A DNA stretch of 8,129 nucleotides from an uncultured Gemmobacter sp. (GCA_937983495.1 CALKAA010000458.1:1-8129); one strand, 5' to 3'. Counted from the first letter of the stretch, positions 1 to 5,823 are shown. Program-made: numbers and translations. Notes: generated by a model from the letters alone, not told the origin.

Positions 1-54
1 GTCGGGCAGGCTCTGGCTCCAGGTGGCTTCGCCGTAGGTGTAGTTCGAGGCGCC
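1..54 (-). mobile_element. istA: Internal fragment of an IS21-family transposase gene (istA), cut by the window edge
   Basis: Reading the minus strand from 54 down to 1 gives 18 codons, GASNYTYGEATWSQSLPD. This closely resembles the conserved stretch of the DDE integrase core of many proteobacterial IS21-family IstA proteins, where a similar segment is followed by a Trp-Ile and, further on, the second catalytic Asp. IstA with IstB moves IS21 elements by cut/copy and paste. No IS terminus, no start of istA and no target duplication lies between this piece and the radical SAM gene, so the interior of istA is joined directly to the interior of another gene. The call rests on a short peptide recognised from memory. 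The rest of the element, if real, lies beyond position 1. Confidence 0.65.
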
Positions 55-707
55 AGCCGCCGCGCAGGGGCCGGGCAGCGCGGTTCCAGCCGCCGCGCAA
101 GCCCTGCATCCAGCGTGGTGACCGAAATGCCCACCCGCACCAGTCCCCGCGCCGCCATGGGCACCAGCAGGTCCAGATCGCGCTCGATCAGCGTGCCCTT
201 GGTGGTGATTGCGGTCGGGTGGTTCCAGTCATGCAGCACCTGCAAGACGCCGCGCATCAGGCGATGCTCGGCCTCGCAGGGCTGGTAAGGATCGGTGTTG
301 GTGCCAAGCGCCAGCGGAGCCACCTGATAGCCCTTGCGCCCGATCTCACTGGCCAGCACCGTGTCAATCCCCGGTCGCGCGATCAGCCGGGTTTCAAAAT
401 CCAGACCCGGCGAAAGGTTCAGATAGGCGTGGCTGGGCCGGGCATAGCAATAGATGCAGCCATGCTCGCATCCCCGATAAGGGTTCACGCTGCGATCAAA
501 CGGCAGATCGGGCGAGCGGTTGTAGCTGATGGCCGAACGTGGTCGCTCCAGCCGAATCTCGGTGCGCAGAAGCTGCGCCTCCTCTGGCATATCCCAGCCA
601 TCGACCAGCACTTCGCGCTGCACTGGCTCGAACCGGCCAGTCGCATTGCTATCTGCGCCACGCGCGCGGATCACCGCCTCTGGTCGAAGATTGCCCGGTT
701 TGCTCAT
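51..707 (-). CDS. PA0069-family radical SAM protein, N-terminal 219 residues only; disrupted at its 3' side
   Basis: From ATG at 705-707 the minus strand encodes a radical SAM enzyme of the PA0069 family, often named SplB-like; its substrate is not established. The [4Fe-4S]/SAM motif CxxxCxxC is residues 80-87 (RGCEHGCIYCYARPSH, Cys80, Cys84, Cys87). The family blocks SYNRSPDLPFDRSVNPYRG before it, and LGTNTDPYQPCE (134-145) and ITTKGTLIERDLDLL (167-181) after it, are intact. The match to the family holds up to ARRLA at residues 215-219. Beyond that the same frame stays open to the window edge but reads PRTTPTAKPP, which does not look like this family, while another frame reads IstA. The family is usually about 350 residues, so about 40% is missing. 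The start has no strong Shine-Dalgarno sequence; the frame is closed a few codons upstream, and a LexA box sits 12-26 bases before the ATG. It is either a real fusion/deletion pseudogene or an assembly artefact. Confidence 0.85.
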
Positions 708-718
708 GATCAATATTA

Positions 719-733
719 GAACATTTCATGAAC
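719..733. promoter_or_regulatory. LexA (SOS) box, GAAC-N7-GAAC
   Basis: The plus strand reads GAACATTTCATGAAC, a perfect direct repeat GAAC-N7-GAAC; on the minus strand it is GTTC-N7-GTTC. This is the known LexA operator of alphaproteobacteria, including Rhodobacter. It lies 12-26 bases upstream of the radical SAM start at 707, where it would cover the promoter or 5' leader of that gene. It is about 19 bases upstream of the candidate -35 of the divergent corrinoid gene, so an effect there is less likely. The inference is SOS induction of the radical SAM gene. No other box of this form was noticed in the window by eye. Confidence 0.65.
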
Positions 734-751
734 TGTCCGCAAGCCCGACCC

Positions 752-780
752 TTGACTGTCGCCTTTGTTTGCGGCCATGT
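752..780 (+). promoter_or_regulatory. Candidate promoter of the corrinoid protein gene
   Basis: TTGACT at 752-757 is followed after 17 bases by CCATGT at 775-780, leaving about 65 bases of leader before the ATG at 852. The -35 fits the housekeeping consensus well and the -10 poorly. The same bases read CTTGAC with a CCATGT -10 element, which also resembles alphaproteobacterial RpoH (heat-shock sigma) promoters. Which sigma factor applies cannot be decided by eye. Confidence 0.4.
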
Positions 781-851
781 CGGAAAGCGCAAAGTGGACG
801 CGTCGCAATCGGCGCATTCAGGTGGCAGACCCCTTCCCGCAGGAGCCGAAA

Positions 852-1544
852 ATGGCCGACGAAGACGATATCATCCTTTCCGAACTGAACGACGAAGAGC
901 TTGTCCTGCAAATGCACGACGATCTCTATGATGGTCTGAAGGAAGAGATCGAAGAGGGTGTCGAAATCCTGCTGGAGCGCGGCTGGACCCCCTATGACGT
1001 GCTGACCAAGGCCCTGGTCGCCGGCATGACCATCGTGGGTGCCGACTTCCGCGACGGTATCCTGTTCGTGCCGGAAGTGCTGCTGGCCGCCAATGCCATG
1101 AAGGCGGGTATGGCGATCCTCAAGCCGCTGCTGGCCGAAACCGGTGCCCCGCGCATGGGCAAGATGGTCATCGGCACCGTCAAAGGCGACATCCACGACA
1201 TCGGCAAGAACCTCGTCGGCATGATGATGGAAGGTGCCGGTTTCGAGGTGATCGACCTTGGCATCAACAATGCTGTCGAGAAATATCTCGAGGCGCTTGA
1301 AAGCGAAAAGCCCGACATTCTTGGCATGTCGGCTCTGCTGACCACCACCATGCCCTATATGAAAGTCGTGATCGACACGATGAAGGAAAAGGGCATGCGC
1401 GAGGATTACATCGTGCTGGTCGGTGGCGCACCGCTGAACGAGGAATTCGGCAAGGCCATTGGCGCAGACGGCTATTGCCGCGATGCCGCCGTGGCGGTCG
1501 AAATGGCCAAGTCCATGGTTGCACGCAAGCATAACAGCCTGTGA
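852..1544 (+). CDS. Corrinoid (B12-binding) methyl-carrier protein of a methyltransferase system
   Basis: This 230-residue cytoplasmic protein has the two-domain build of corrinoid proteins (MtbC/MtaC type, or the B12 module of MetH). A helical cap (about residues 15-95, with the typical segment LFVPEVLLAANAMKAG at 71-86) precedes a Rossmann-like B12 domain. That domain has the base-off/His-on signature GDIHDIG (112-118), with His115 as the lower cobalt ligand, SALL at 160-163 and VGGAPLN at 190-196. It would shuttle a methyl group between a donor methyltransferase and an acceptor such as homocysteine or tetrahydrofolate. In Rhodobacterales a separate B12 protein of this type forms part of a split methionine synthase, which is my preferred role; trimethylamine or betaine demethylation is the alternative. 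The partner methyltransferases and the reductive activase are not in the window. The start is set by AGGAG at 841-845; an in-frame upstream ATG at 765 would add 29 basic, non-conserved residues and lacks such a site. A terminator follows. Confidence 0.9.
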   Translation: MADEDDIILSELNDEELVLQMHDDLYDGLKEEIEEGVEILLERGWTPYDVLTKALVAGMTIVGADFRDGILFVPEVLLAANAMKAGMAILKPLLAETGAPRMGKMVIGTVKGDIHDIGKNLVGMMMEGAGFEVIDLGINNAVEKYLEALESEKPDILGMSALLTTTMPYMKVVIDTMKEKGMREDYIVLVGGAPLNEEFGKAIGADGYCRDAAVAVEMAKSMVARKHNSL

Positions 1545-1564
1545 TCCCGGCCCTATGGCAACGC

Positions 1565-1593
1565 AAGGCCCCGGCTTGTCCGGGGTCTTTTGC
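1565..1593 (+). terminator. Rho-independent terminator after the corrinoid protein gene
   Basis: The arms 1565-1574 and 1580-1589 form a 10-bp stem around CCCCGG/CCGGGG, with one G-T pair and a five-base loop (CTTGT). The 3' arm runs into TCTTTTGCTTT. It lies about 20 bases after the stop codon at 1544 and before the DUF1638 start at 1623, so the downstream pair is probably expressed from its own promoter or by limited read-through. Confidence 0.85.
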
Positions 1594-1622
1594 TTTCTGG
1601 CCCCAGCCCCTAGGATATTGCC

Positions 1623-2264
1623 ATGACTCTGCCCGATGACAGCACCCTGACCAGCGCCGGTCTCGCCCCTGAGGGCGGGCGCGTCTTGTTGCTGGCCTGC
1701 GGGGCGCTGGCGCATGAGGTGCTGGCGATCAAGCGCGCGGGCGGCTGGGATCATCTGGATCTGCAATGCCTGCCCGCCAATCTGCACCTCTGGCCCGACC
1801 GTATCCCGGCGGCGGTGGAGGCTGCTGTGAAGGCCGCCCCGCATGAGCGCGTCTTTGTGCTTTATGCCGATTGCGGCACGGGCGGGCAGTTGCAGGCCAC
1901 TTGCGACCGGCTGGGGGTCGAGATGATCGCCGGGCCGCATTGCTATTCGTTTTTCGAGGGCAATGACCGCTTCGCGGAAATTGCAGAGGAGGAGATCACC
2001 GCCTTCTACCTCACCGATTTCCTGACGCGGCAATTCGATGCCTTTGTCTGGCGCCCGATGGGCTTTGACCGCCACCCCGAGCTGATCCCGATGATGTTCG
2101 GCCACTACACCAAGCTGGTTTATCAGGCGCAGACCGATGACCCCGCGCTGGATGCCAAGGCGCAAGAGGCCGCCACCCGGCTGGGTCTCGCCTATGAGCG
2201 GCGCTTGACCGGCTATGGCGATCTCGCCCCCTTCATTGCAAAAGCTGCGAAAGACCCCGCATGA
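1623..2264 (+). CDS. DUF1638 domain protein, probably linked to corrinoid-dependent methyl transfer
   Basis: This is a 213-residue protein of the DUF1638 family with no signal peptide or membrane segment. Blocks I recognise as family-typical are LLACGALAHEVL (23-34), LQCLPANLH (47-55), YADCGTGG (81-88), GPHCYSFF (104-111), AFYLTDFL (127-134), GFDRHPEL (147-154), and the C-terminal ALDAKAQEAATRLGLAYERR (175-194). Cys26, Cys49, Cys84 and Cys107 with His106 and His151 sit inside these blocks and could bind a metal; this is inference. The biochemical role is not established to my knowledge. DUF1638 genes often neighbour B12-binding methyltransferase genes in bacteria and methanogens, as here. The start follows AGGA at 1612-1615 at normal spacing. 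The stop overlaps the next start by 4 nt (ATGA, 2261-2264), so the two are likely co-translated. Confidence 0.88.
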   Translation: MTLPDDSTLTSAGLAPEGGRVLLLACGALAHEVLAIKRAGGWDHLDLQCLPANLHLWPDRIPAAVEAAVKAAPHERVFVLYADCGTGGQLQATCDRLGVEMIAGPHCYSFFEGNDRFAEIAEEEITAFYLTDFLTRQFDAFVWRPMGFDRHPELIPMMFGHYTKLVYQAQTDDPALDAKAQEAATRLGLAYERRLTGYGDLAPFIAKAAKDPA

Positions 2265-3628
2265 GCCCCGCTTTCGACGCCCTCTCTGCCCTGCTGGGCG
2301 ATCGTTTCACCACCGCACAGGCGATCCGCGCCGAACATGCGCAAAGCGAAACGCATGTCGCGGCGGGCCTGCCCGATGCCGTGGCCTTTCCCGAAACCAC
2401 GGCGGAGGTCTCGGCCCTGCTGAAGATCGCCCACGAACACCGGCTGCCGGTGGTCGGCTGGGGCGCGGGCACCTCGCTGGAGGGGCATGCGCTGGCGGTG
2501 CAGGGCGGCATCACGGTGAACTTCGCCCGCATGGCGCAGGTGCTGGAGGTGCGGGCCGAGGATATGCTGGTGCGCGTGCAGCCCGGTATCACGCGTGAGG
2601 CGCTGAATACGGAACTACGCGCGACGGGGCTGTTCTTCCCCGTCGATCCGGGCGCCAATGCCAGCCTTGGCGGCATGGCGGCCACCCGGGCCTCGGGCAC
2701 CACGGCGGTCCGCTATGGCACCATGCGCGACGCCGTGCTGGGTCTGGAGGCCGTCTTGGCCGATGGGACAGTGATCCGCACCGGCACGGCGGCCCCGAAA
2801 TCCGCCTCGGGCTACGATCTGACCGCTCTGCTGGTCGGCTCGGAGGGCACTTTGGCGCTGATCACCGAACTGACCCTGCGCCTGCACGGCCAACCGGAGG
2901 CCGTGTCAGCGGCGGTCTGCACCTTTGCCGATATGGCAGCGGCGGTGGATTGCGTGATGGAAACCATCCAGTCCGGCATCGCCATGGCGCGGATCGAATT
3001 TCTGGATCCGGCGGCCGTGGCCGCCTGCAACGCTTATGCCAAGCAAACGCTGCCCGAGGCACCGCTGCTGCTGGTGGAGTTTCACGGCTCGCCCGCCGGG
3101 GTTGCGGAACAGGCGCAACGCTTTGGCGAGATCGCCGCCCAGCATGGCTCCACCGGCTTTCGCTGGGCCGACCGGGCGGAGGATCGCGCTGCGCTGTGGA
3201 AGATGCGCCATGCCGCGTATCCGGCCTGCCTGGCCTCGCGGCCCGGTGCCACGGCGGTGGTCACCGATGTTTGCGTGCCAATCTCGCGGCTGGCGGAAGC
3301 CGTTGAAGAAACACGGGCCGAGATTGCTGCGAGCCCCATTCCCGGCCCGATCCTGGGCCATGTCGGCGATGGCAATTTTCACGCCATCCTGTTGATCGCC
3401 AAAGACAATCCAGCAGAGGCCGCCGAGGCCAAACGCCTTGCCGCCAATATGGCCAGCCGCGCGCTGCGCCTCGGCGGCACGGTGACGGGCGAGCATGGCA
3501 TTGGCCTTGGCAAGCTGGCCTATATGCAGGCCGAGCACGGGGCCGGATGGGCGGTGATGGGCGCGGTAAAACGCGCCCTTGATCCGCTGGGCATCCTGAA
3601 CCCCGGCAAGCTGGTTCCGCCTCAGTAA
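2261..3628 (+). CDS. FAD-linked D-lactate dehydrogenase / glycolate oxidase GlcD-type oxidoreductase
   Basis: This 455-residue protein is full length for the FAD-binding PCMH/vanillyl-alcohol-oxidase family. Residues 38-210 form the FAD domain: PVVGWGAGTSLEG (63-75), PVDPGANASLGGMAATRASG (127-146), and SASGYDLTALLVGSEGTLALITELTLRL (181-208). The C-terminal substrate domain carries HVGDGNFH (367-374), whose His residues typically bind the active-site metal or substrate carboxylate, and GEHGIGLGK (410-418), ending with the ALDPLGILNPGK block (439-450). Such enzymes oxidise D-2-hydroxy acids (D-lactate, glycolate, D-2-hydroxyglutarate) and pass electrons to quinone or cytochrome c. D-lactate is the best guess but the substrate cannot be read from sequence. 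No signal peptide is seen. There is no clear ribosome site before the ATG; the 4-nt overlap with DUF1638 points to translational coupling. The last 7 nt overlap the convergent DUF3563 gene. Confidence 0.88.
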   Translation: MSPAFDALSALLGDRFTTAQAIRAEHAQSETHVAAGLPDAVAFPETTAEVSALLKIAHEHRLPVVGWGAGTSLEGHALAVQGGITVNFARMAQVLEVRAEDMLVRVQPGITREALNTELRATGLFFPVDPGANASLGGMAATRASGTTAVRYGTMRDAVLGLEAVLADGTVIRTGTAAPKSASGYDLTALLVGSEGTLALITELTLRLHGQPEAVSAAVCTFADMAAAVDCVMETIQSGIAMARIEFLDPAAVAACNAYAKQTLPEAPLLLVEFHGSPAGVAEQAQRFGEIAAQHGSTGFRWADRAEDRAALWKMRHAAYPACLASRPGATAVVTDVCVPISRLAEAVEETRAEIAASPIPGPILGHVGDGNFHAILLIAKDNPAEAAEAKRLAANMASRALRLGGTVTGEHGIGLGKLAYMQAEHGAGWAVMGAVKRALDPLGILNPGKLVPPQ

Positions 3629-3786
3629 TAGGAGGTGAAGCGGCGACGGAAGCGGCCCGAGTTCACTTCACGCTCGCGCATTTCCAGATCATAGCGGCTG
3701 GCGGCAGCGTTCAGGTAATCCCGCTCGATTTCCTCGACCGAGGGAATGTGCAAGGCACGGAAGAAGCGGCTAACGGTATTCAACAT
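3622..3786 (-). CDS. DUF3563 family small protein (54 residues)
   Basis: The protein starts MLNTVSRFFRALHIPSVEEI and continues with a charged helical region (RDYLNAAASRYDLEMRERE, residues 22-40) and an Arg-rich end, GRFRRRF. This is the shape and sequence of DUF3563 proteins, common in Rhodobacterales and other proteobacteria and of unknown function; it has a short amphipathic N-terminus and no catalytic residues. The start at 3784-3786 has AGAGG eight bases upstream and matches the family. The frame stays open to an ATG at 3883-3885, but the extra 33 residues are low-homology and would cover the probable promoter. The stop overlaps the end of the convergent dehydrogenase gene by 7 nt. Confidence 0.8.
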   Translation of the reverse strand: MLNTVSRFFRALHIPSVEEIERDYLNAAASRYDLEMREREVNSGRFRRRFTSYY

Positions 3787-3819
3787 GGGAAACCTCTTGG
3801 GTTGCCCTCCCTGCGAATG

Positions 3820-3848
3820 AATATAGGTCAGCGCCGCTGCCCTGACCA
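3820..3848 (-). promoter_or_regulatory. Candidate promoter of the DUF3563 gene
   Basis: On the minus strand TATATT (3825 to 3820) is a good -10 box. TGGTCA (3848 to 3843), a four-of-six -35 match, stands 17 bases before it. A start near 3813 would give a leader of about 27 bases that contains the AGAGG ribosome site. This is a pattern match by eye only. Confidence 0.35.
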
Positions 3849-3890
3849 TTGCCGAATATGCCGTGCCGCCTTGCAGTTCATGCAAAGCCC

Positions 3891-3924
3891 AAAAGCAGAC
3901 GGCGGCCCCCGATGGAAGCCGCCG
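3891..3924 (-). terminator. Probable terminator of leuA
   Basis: Read on the minus strand, CGGCGGC (3924 to 3918) and GCCGCCG (3906 to 3900) form a 7-bp all-GC stem with an 11-base loop, followed by TCTGCTTTTGG. It begins 24 bases beyond the leuA stop codon (3948-3950). The U-run is short, so efficiency is uncertain. Confidence 0.6.
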
Positions 3925-3947
3925 CCCTGCCCTGTTTTCTGTTCCGC

Positions 3948-5525
3948 TCAGCCCGCGTCGCGATAATTCACCGATTTCACATCATCGCCGGGATTCGACT
4001 TCTTCCGACGTTCGATCAACCGGTTCAGCGCGTTCACATAGGCTTTCACGCTGGCAACGATCGTGTCGGTGTCAGCGGATTGGCCAGTGGCGATGCGCCC
4101 CTCTTCCTCGATCCGCACCGAAACGGTGGCCTGCGCATCGGTGCCTTCGGTCACCGCATGCACCTGATAGAGTTGCAGCCGCGCCTTGTGGGGATAGAGC
4201 ATCTTCACGCAATTGAAGGCCGCATCCACCGGGCCATCCCCGGTGGCGTCGATGCTGTGATCCACCCCGTCAATCGCCAGCGTCAGCTCGGCCTCTTGCG
4301 GGCCATCGGTGCCACAGATCACCCGCAGCCGTTTGACCTGCAACGTATCATGGGCGACATGCGTGTCGCTGTCCTGCACCAGCGCCAGCAGATCGTCGTC
4401 ATAGACCTCTTTCTTGCGGTCGGCCAGGGCCTTGAAGCGCACGAACAGATCGTTCAACTGATTGTCGGCCAGATCGACGCCCAATTCCTTCATCTTGGCG
4501 CGCAAGGCCGCGCGGCCCGAATGCTTGCCCATGGCAATATTCTTTGCCGTGAGGCCGATGCTTTCCGGGCGCATGATCTCGAAGGTCTCGACGTTTTTCA
4601 GCACGCCATCCTGATGGATGCCGCTTTCATGCAAAAACGCATTCTTGCCGACAATCGCCTTGTTGAACTGCACCGCAAAGCCCGAAACGGTGGAAACCCG
4701 CCGCGACAGATGCATGATCTTGGTCGTGTCGATGCCGGTGGCATAGGGCATGATGTCATTGCGGACCTTCAGCGCCATCACCACTTCCTCCAGCGCCGCA
4801 TTGCCCGCACGTTCGCCCAGGCCGTTGATCGTGCATTCGATCTGCCGCGCACCGGCCTCTACCGCCGCCAGGCTGTTGGCGGTCGCCATGCCCAGATCAT
4901 TGTGGCAATGGGTCGAGAAAATCACCTCATCCGCGCCCGGCACCCGCTCCAGCAACATGCGGATCAGATCGGCGCTTTCGCGCGGCGCGGTATAGCCCAC
5001 GGTGTCGGGGATATTGATCGTAGTGGCCCCGGCCTTGATCGCAATCTCCACCACACGGCACAGGTAATCATGTTCGGTCCGGGTGGCATCCATGGCCGAC
5101 CATTGCACATTGTCGCACAGATTGCGGGCATGGGTCACGGTGTCATGGATGCGCTCGGCCATCTCGTCCATGGTCAGGTTCGGGATGGCGCGGTGCAGCG
5201 GCGAGGTGCCGATGAAAGTATGGATGCGCGGGCGGGCGGCGTGTTTCACGGCCTCCCAGCACCGGTCAATATCCTTGAAATTGGCGCGGCTGAGACCGCA
5301 GATCTGCGAGTTCTTCGACCGTTTGGCGATTTCGCTGACGGCGTTGAAATCGCCCTCGGAGGCAATCGGGAACCCCGCCTCGATCACATCCACGCCCATC
5401 TCGTCGAGCAGGCCTGCGATCTCCAGCTTTTCCTCATGGGTCATGGTCGCGCCGGGCGACTGTTCGCCATCACGCAGGGTGGTATCAAAAATCACGACAC
5501 GGTCTTGTGCCTTGGCTTCGGTCAT
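3948..5525 (-). CDS. leuA: 2-Isopropylmalate synthase
   Basis: LeuA condenses acetyl-CoA with 2-oxoisovalerate to 2-isopropylmalate, the first committed step of leucine synthesis in the cytoplasm. The 525-residue product has the full long-form layout. A TIM barrel with FDTTLRDGEQSPGA (13-26; Asp14) carries the metal-binding STHCHNDLG (204-212; His206, His208) and GLGERAGNAALEE (235-247; Asn242). A linker helix region with GIHQDGVLK (302-310) and GKHSGRAAL (333-341) follows, then a C-terminal leucine-sensing domain with GDGPVDAAF (429-437). Feedback inhibition by leucine is therefore expected. Two ATGs are adjacent (5526-5528 and 5523-5525). I chose the second, which stands 7 bases after GAGGA (5537 to 5533); the first leaves only 4. 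About 75 bases upstream lies a leucine-rich leader ORF and a hairpin, so expression is probably also controlled by leucyl-tRNA supply. It is divergent from the SDR/photolyase genes. Confidence 0.97.
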   Translation of the reverse strand: MTEAKAQDRVVIFDTTLRDGEQSPGATMTHEEKLEIAGLLDEMGVDVIEAGFPIASEGDFNAVSEIAKRSKNSQICGLSRANFKDIDRCWEAVKHAARPRIHTFIGTSPLHRAIPNLTMDEMAERIHDTVTHARNLCDNVQWSAMDATRTEHDYLCRVVEIAIKAGATTINIPDTVGYTAPRESADLIRMLLERVPGADEVIFSTHCHNDLGMATANSLAAVEAGARQIECTINGLGERAGNAALEEVVMALKVRNDIMPYATGIDTTKIMHLSRRVSTVSGFAVQFNKAIVGKNAFLHESGIHQDGVLKNVETFEIMRPESIGLTAKNIAMGKHSGRAALRAKMKELGVDLADNQLNDLFVRFKALADRKKEVYDDDLLALVQDSDTHVAHDTLQVKRLRVICGTDGPQEAELTLAIDGVDHSIDATGDGPVDAAFNCVKMLYPHKARLQLYQVHAVTEGTDAQATVSVRIEEEGRIATGQSADTDTIVASVKAYVNALNRLIERRKKSNPGDDVKSVNYRDAG

Positions 5526-5571
5526 CATCTGGTCCTCGGAATTGTGCTTCACCTGTGCCGGGCGCTGGTCA

Positions 5572-5607
5572 CCTCTGAGCGGTCGCACCCGAAGGCACGC
5601 TCAGAGG
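5572..5607 (-). promoter_or_regulatory. Leader hairpin upstream of leuA, probable attenuator element
   Basis: On the minus strand CCTCTGAGC (5607 to 5599) and GCTCAGAGG (5580 to 5572) form a perfect 9-bp stem. Inside it GTGCC-TTCG-GGTGC can pair around a stable UUCG tetraloop, leaving a four-base bulge on the 3' side. The 5' arm includes the stop codon and last Leu codon of the leader peptide, so a ribosome finishing the peptide would keep the hairpin from forming, and one stalled at the upstream Leu codons would allow another fold. There is no U-tract after the 3' arm, so it is not a standard intrinsic terminator; it may be an antiterminator, a pause hairpin, or act with Rho or on translation. 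Confidence 0.6.
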
Positions 5608-5681
5608 CAGGTAAGGAGAAGCAGGCCACGGGTGGCATCGGCGCGGTCGCGCAGCGTGATGATATGGAAACCCGTGTTCAT
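5601..5681 (-). CDS. leuL: Leucine-rich leader peptide of leuA (LeuL-like, 26 residues)
   Basis: The minus-strand ORF from ATG at 5679-5681 to TGA at 5601-5603 encodes 26 residues starting MNTGFHIITL and ending RGLLLLTCL. Four consecutive Leu codons (CTG CTT CTC CTT, 5624 to 5613) and one more just before the stop match leader peptides that sense charged leucyl-tRNA in leucine operons. The stop codon lies in the 5' arm of the following hairpin, and leuA begins 73 bases after the stop. No Shine-Dalgarno sequence precedes the ATG; a -10-like TATAGT 9-14 bases upstream suggests an almost leaderless mRNA, as is known for the trp leader peptide of Sinorhizobium. The ORF is too short for ordinary gene finders. 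The role is inferred from composition, position and structure. Confidence 0.65.
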   Translation of the reverse strand: MNTGFHIITLRDRADATRGLLLLTCL

Positions 5682-5689
5682 GGCACCGG

Positions 5690-5717
5690 ACTATACCGGG
5701 CGAACCGGGAAAGAAAA
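5690..5717 (-). promoter_or_regulatory. Candidate promoter of the leuL-leuA transcript
   Basis: TATAGT on the minus strand (5695 to 5690) is a fair -10 box and would start transcription near 5683, two bases before the leader ATG. The upstream region around 5712-5717 reads TTTTCT, a poor -35. It is proposed mainly because of its position relative to the leader ORF. Confidence 0.4.
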
Positions 5718-5725
5718 GGGGGATT

Positions 5726-5746
5726 CGATCCTTCGACGAAGGATCG
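5726..5746. repeat. Perfect 21-bp palindrome in the leuA/SDR divergent region
   Basis: CGATCCTTCG (5726-5735), a single A, then CGAAGGATCG (5737-5746) make a perfect inverted repeat with 10-bp arms. A second, shorter dyad CTTGC-G-GCAAG lies at 5753-5763; the two centres are 22 bp apart, about two helical turns. The site lies about 80 bases before the SDR start and about 45 before the leuL start, where an operator for a dimeric regulator would be expected. It could equally be one copy of a dispersed intergenic palindrome of the genome, which cannot be judged from one window. Confidence 0.6.
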
Positions 5747-5823
5747 CGCGCCCTTGCGGCAAGCGAGGGGCTGGCCGGACCCGAACCGCGCACTATCTCC
5801 GCCAAAGACAAGGAGAAAACAGC

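Noticed and set aside
53..99. 14-bp direct repeat (53-66 and 86-99) considered as an attachment site or target duplication
   Set aside because: Both copies encode an Ala-Arg-Arg-Leu stretch that is normal in this radical SAM family, so the repeat is explained by codon use, though it could have aided recombination at the junction.
765..851. Upstream in-frame ATG that would extend the corrinoid protein by 29 residues
   Set aside because: The extension has a basic, family-foreign sequence and would overlap the candidate promoter; the internal start has AGGAG at proper spacing and gives the usual family N-terminus.
726..2165. 479-codon open frame on the minus strand
   Set aside because: It lies antisense to the corrinoid and DUF1638 genes, both with clear family motifs. 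The translation is rich in His, Gln, Gly and Arg without any recognisable domain, as expected of shadow frames in high-GC DNA.
3787..3885. 33-residue N-terminal extension of the DUF3563 protein
   Set aside because: The shorter start has an AGAGG site and the typical DUF3563 N-terminus; the extension covers the probable promoter.
5529..5600. Standard intrinsic terminator in the leuA leader
   Set aside because: The leader hairpin has no U-run after its 3' arm, so I list it as an attenuator-like hairpin, not as a terminator.
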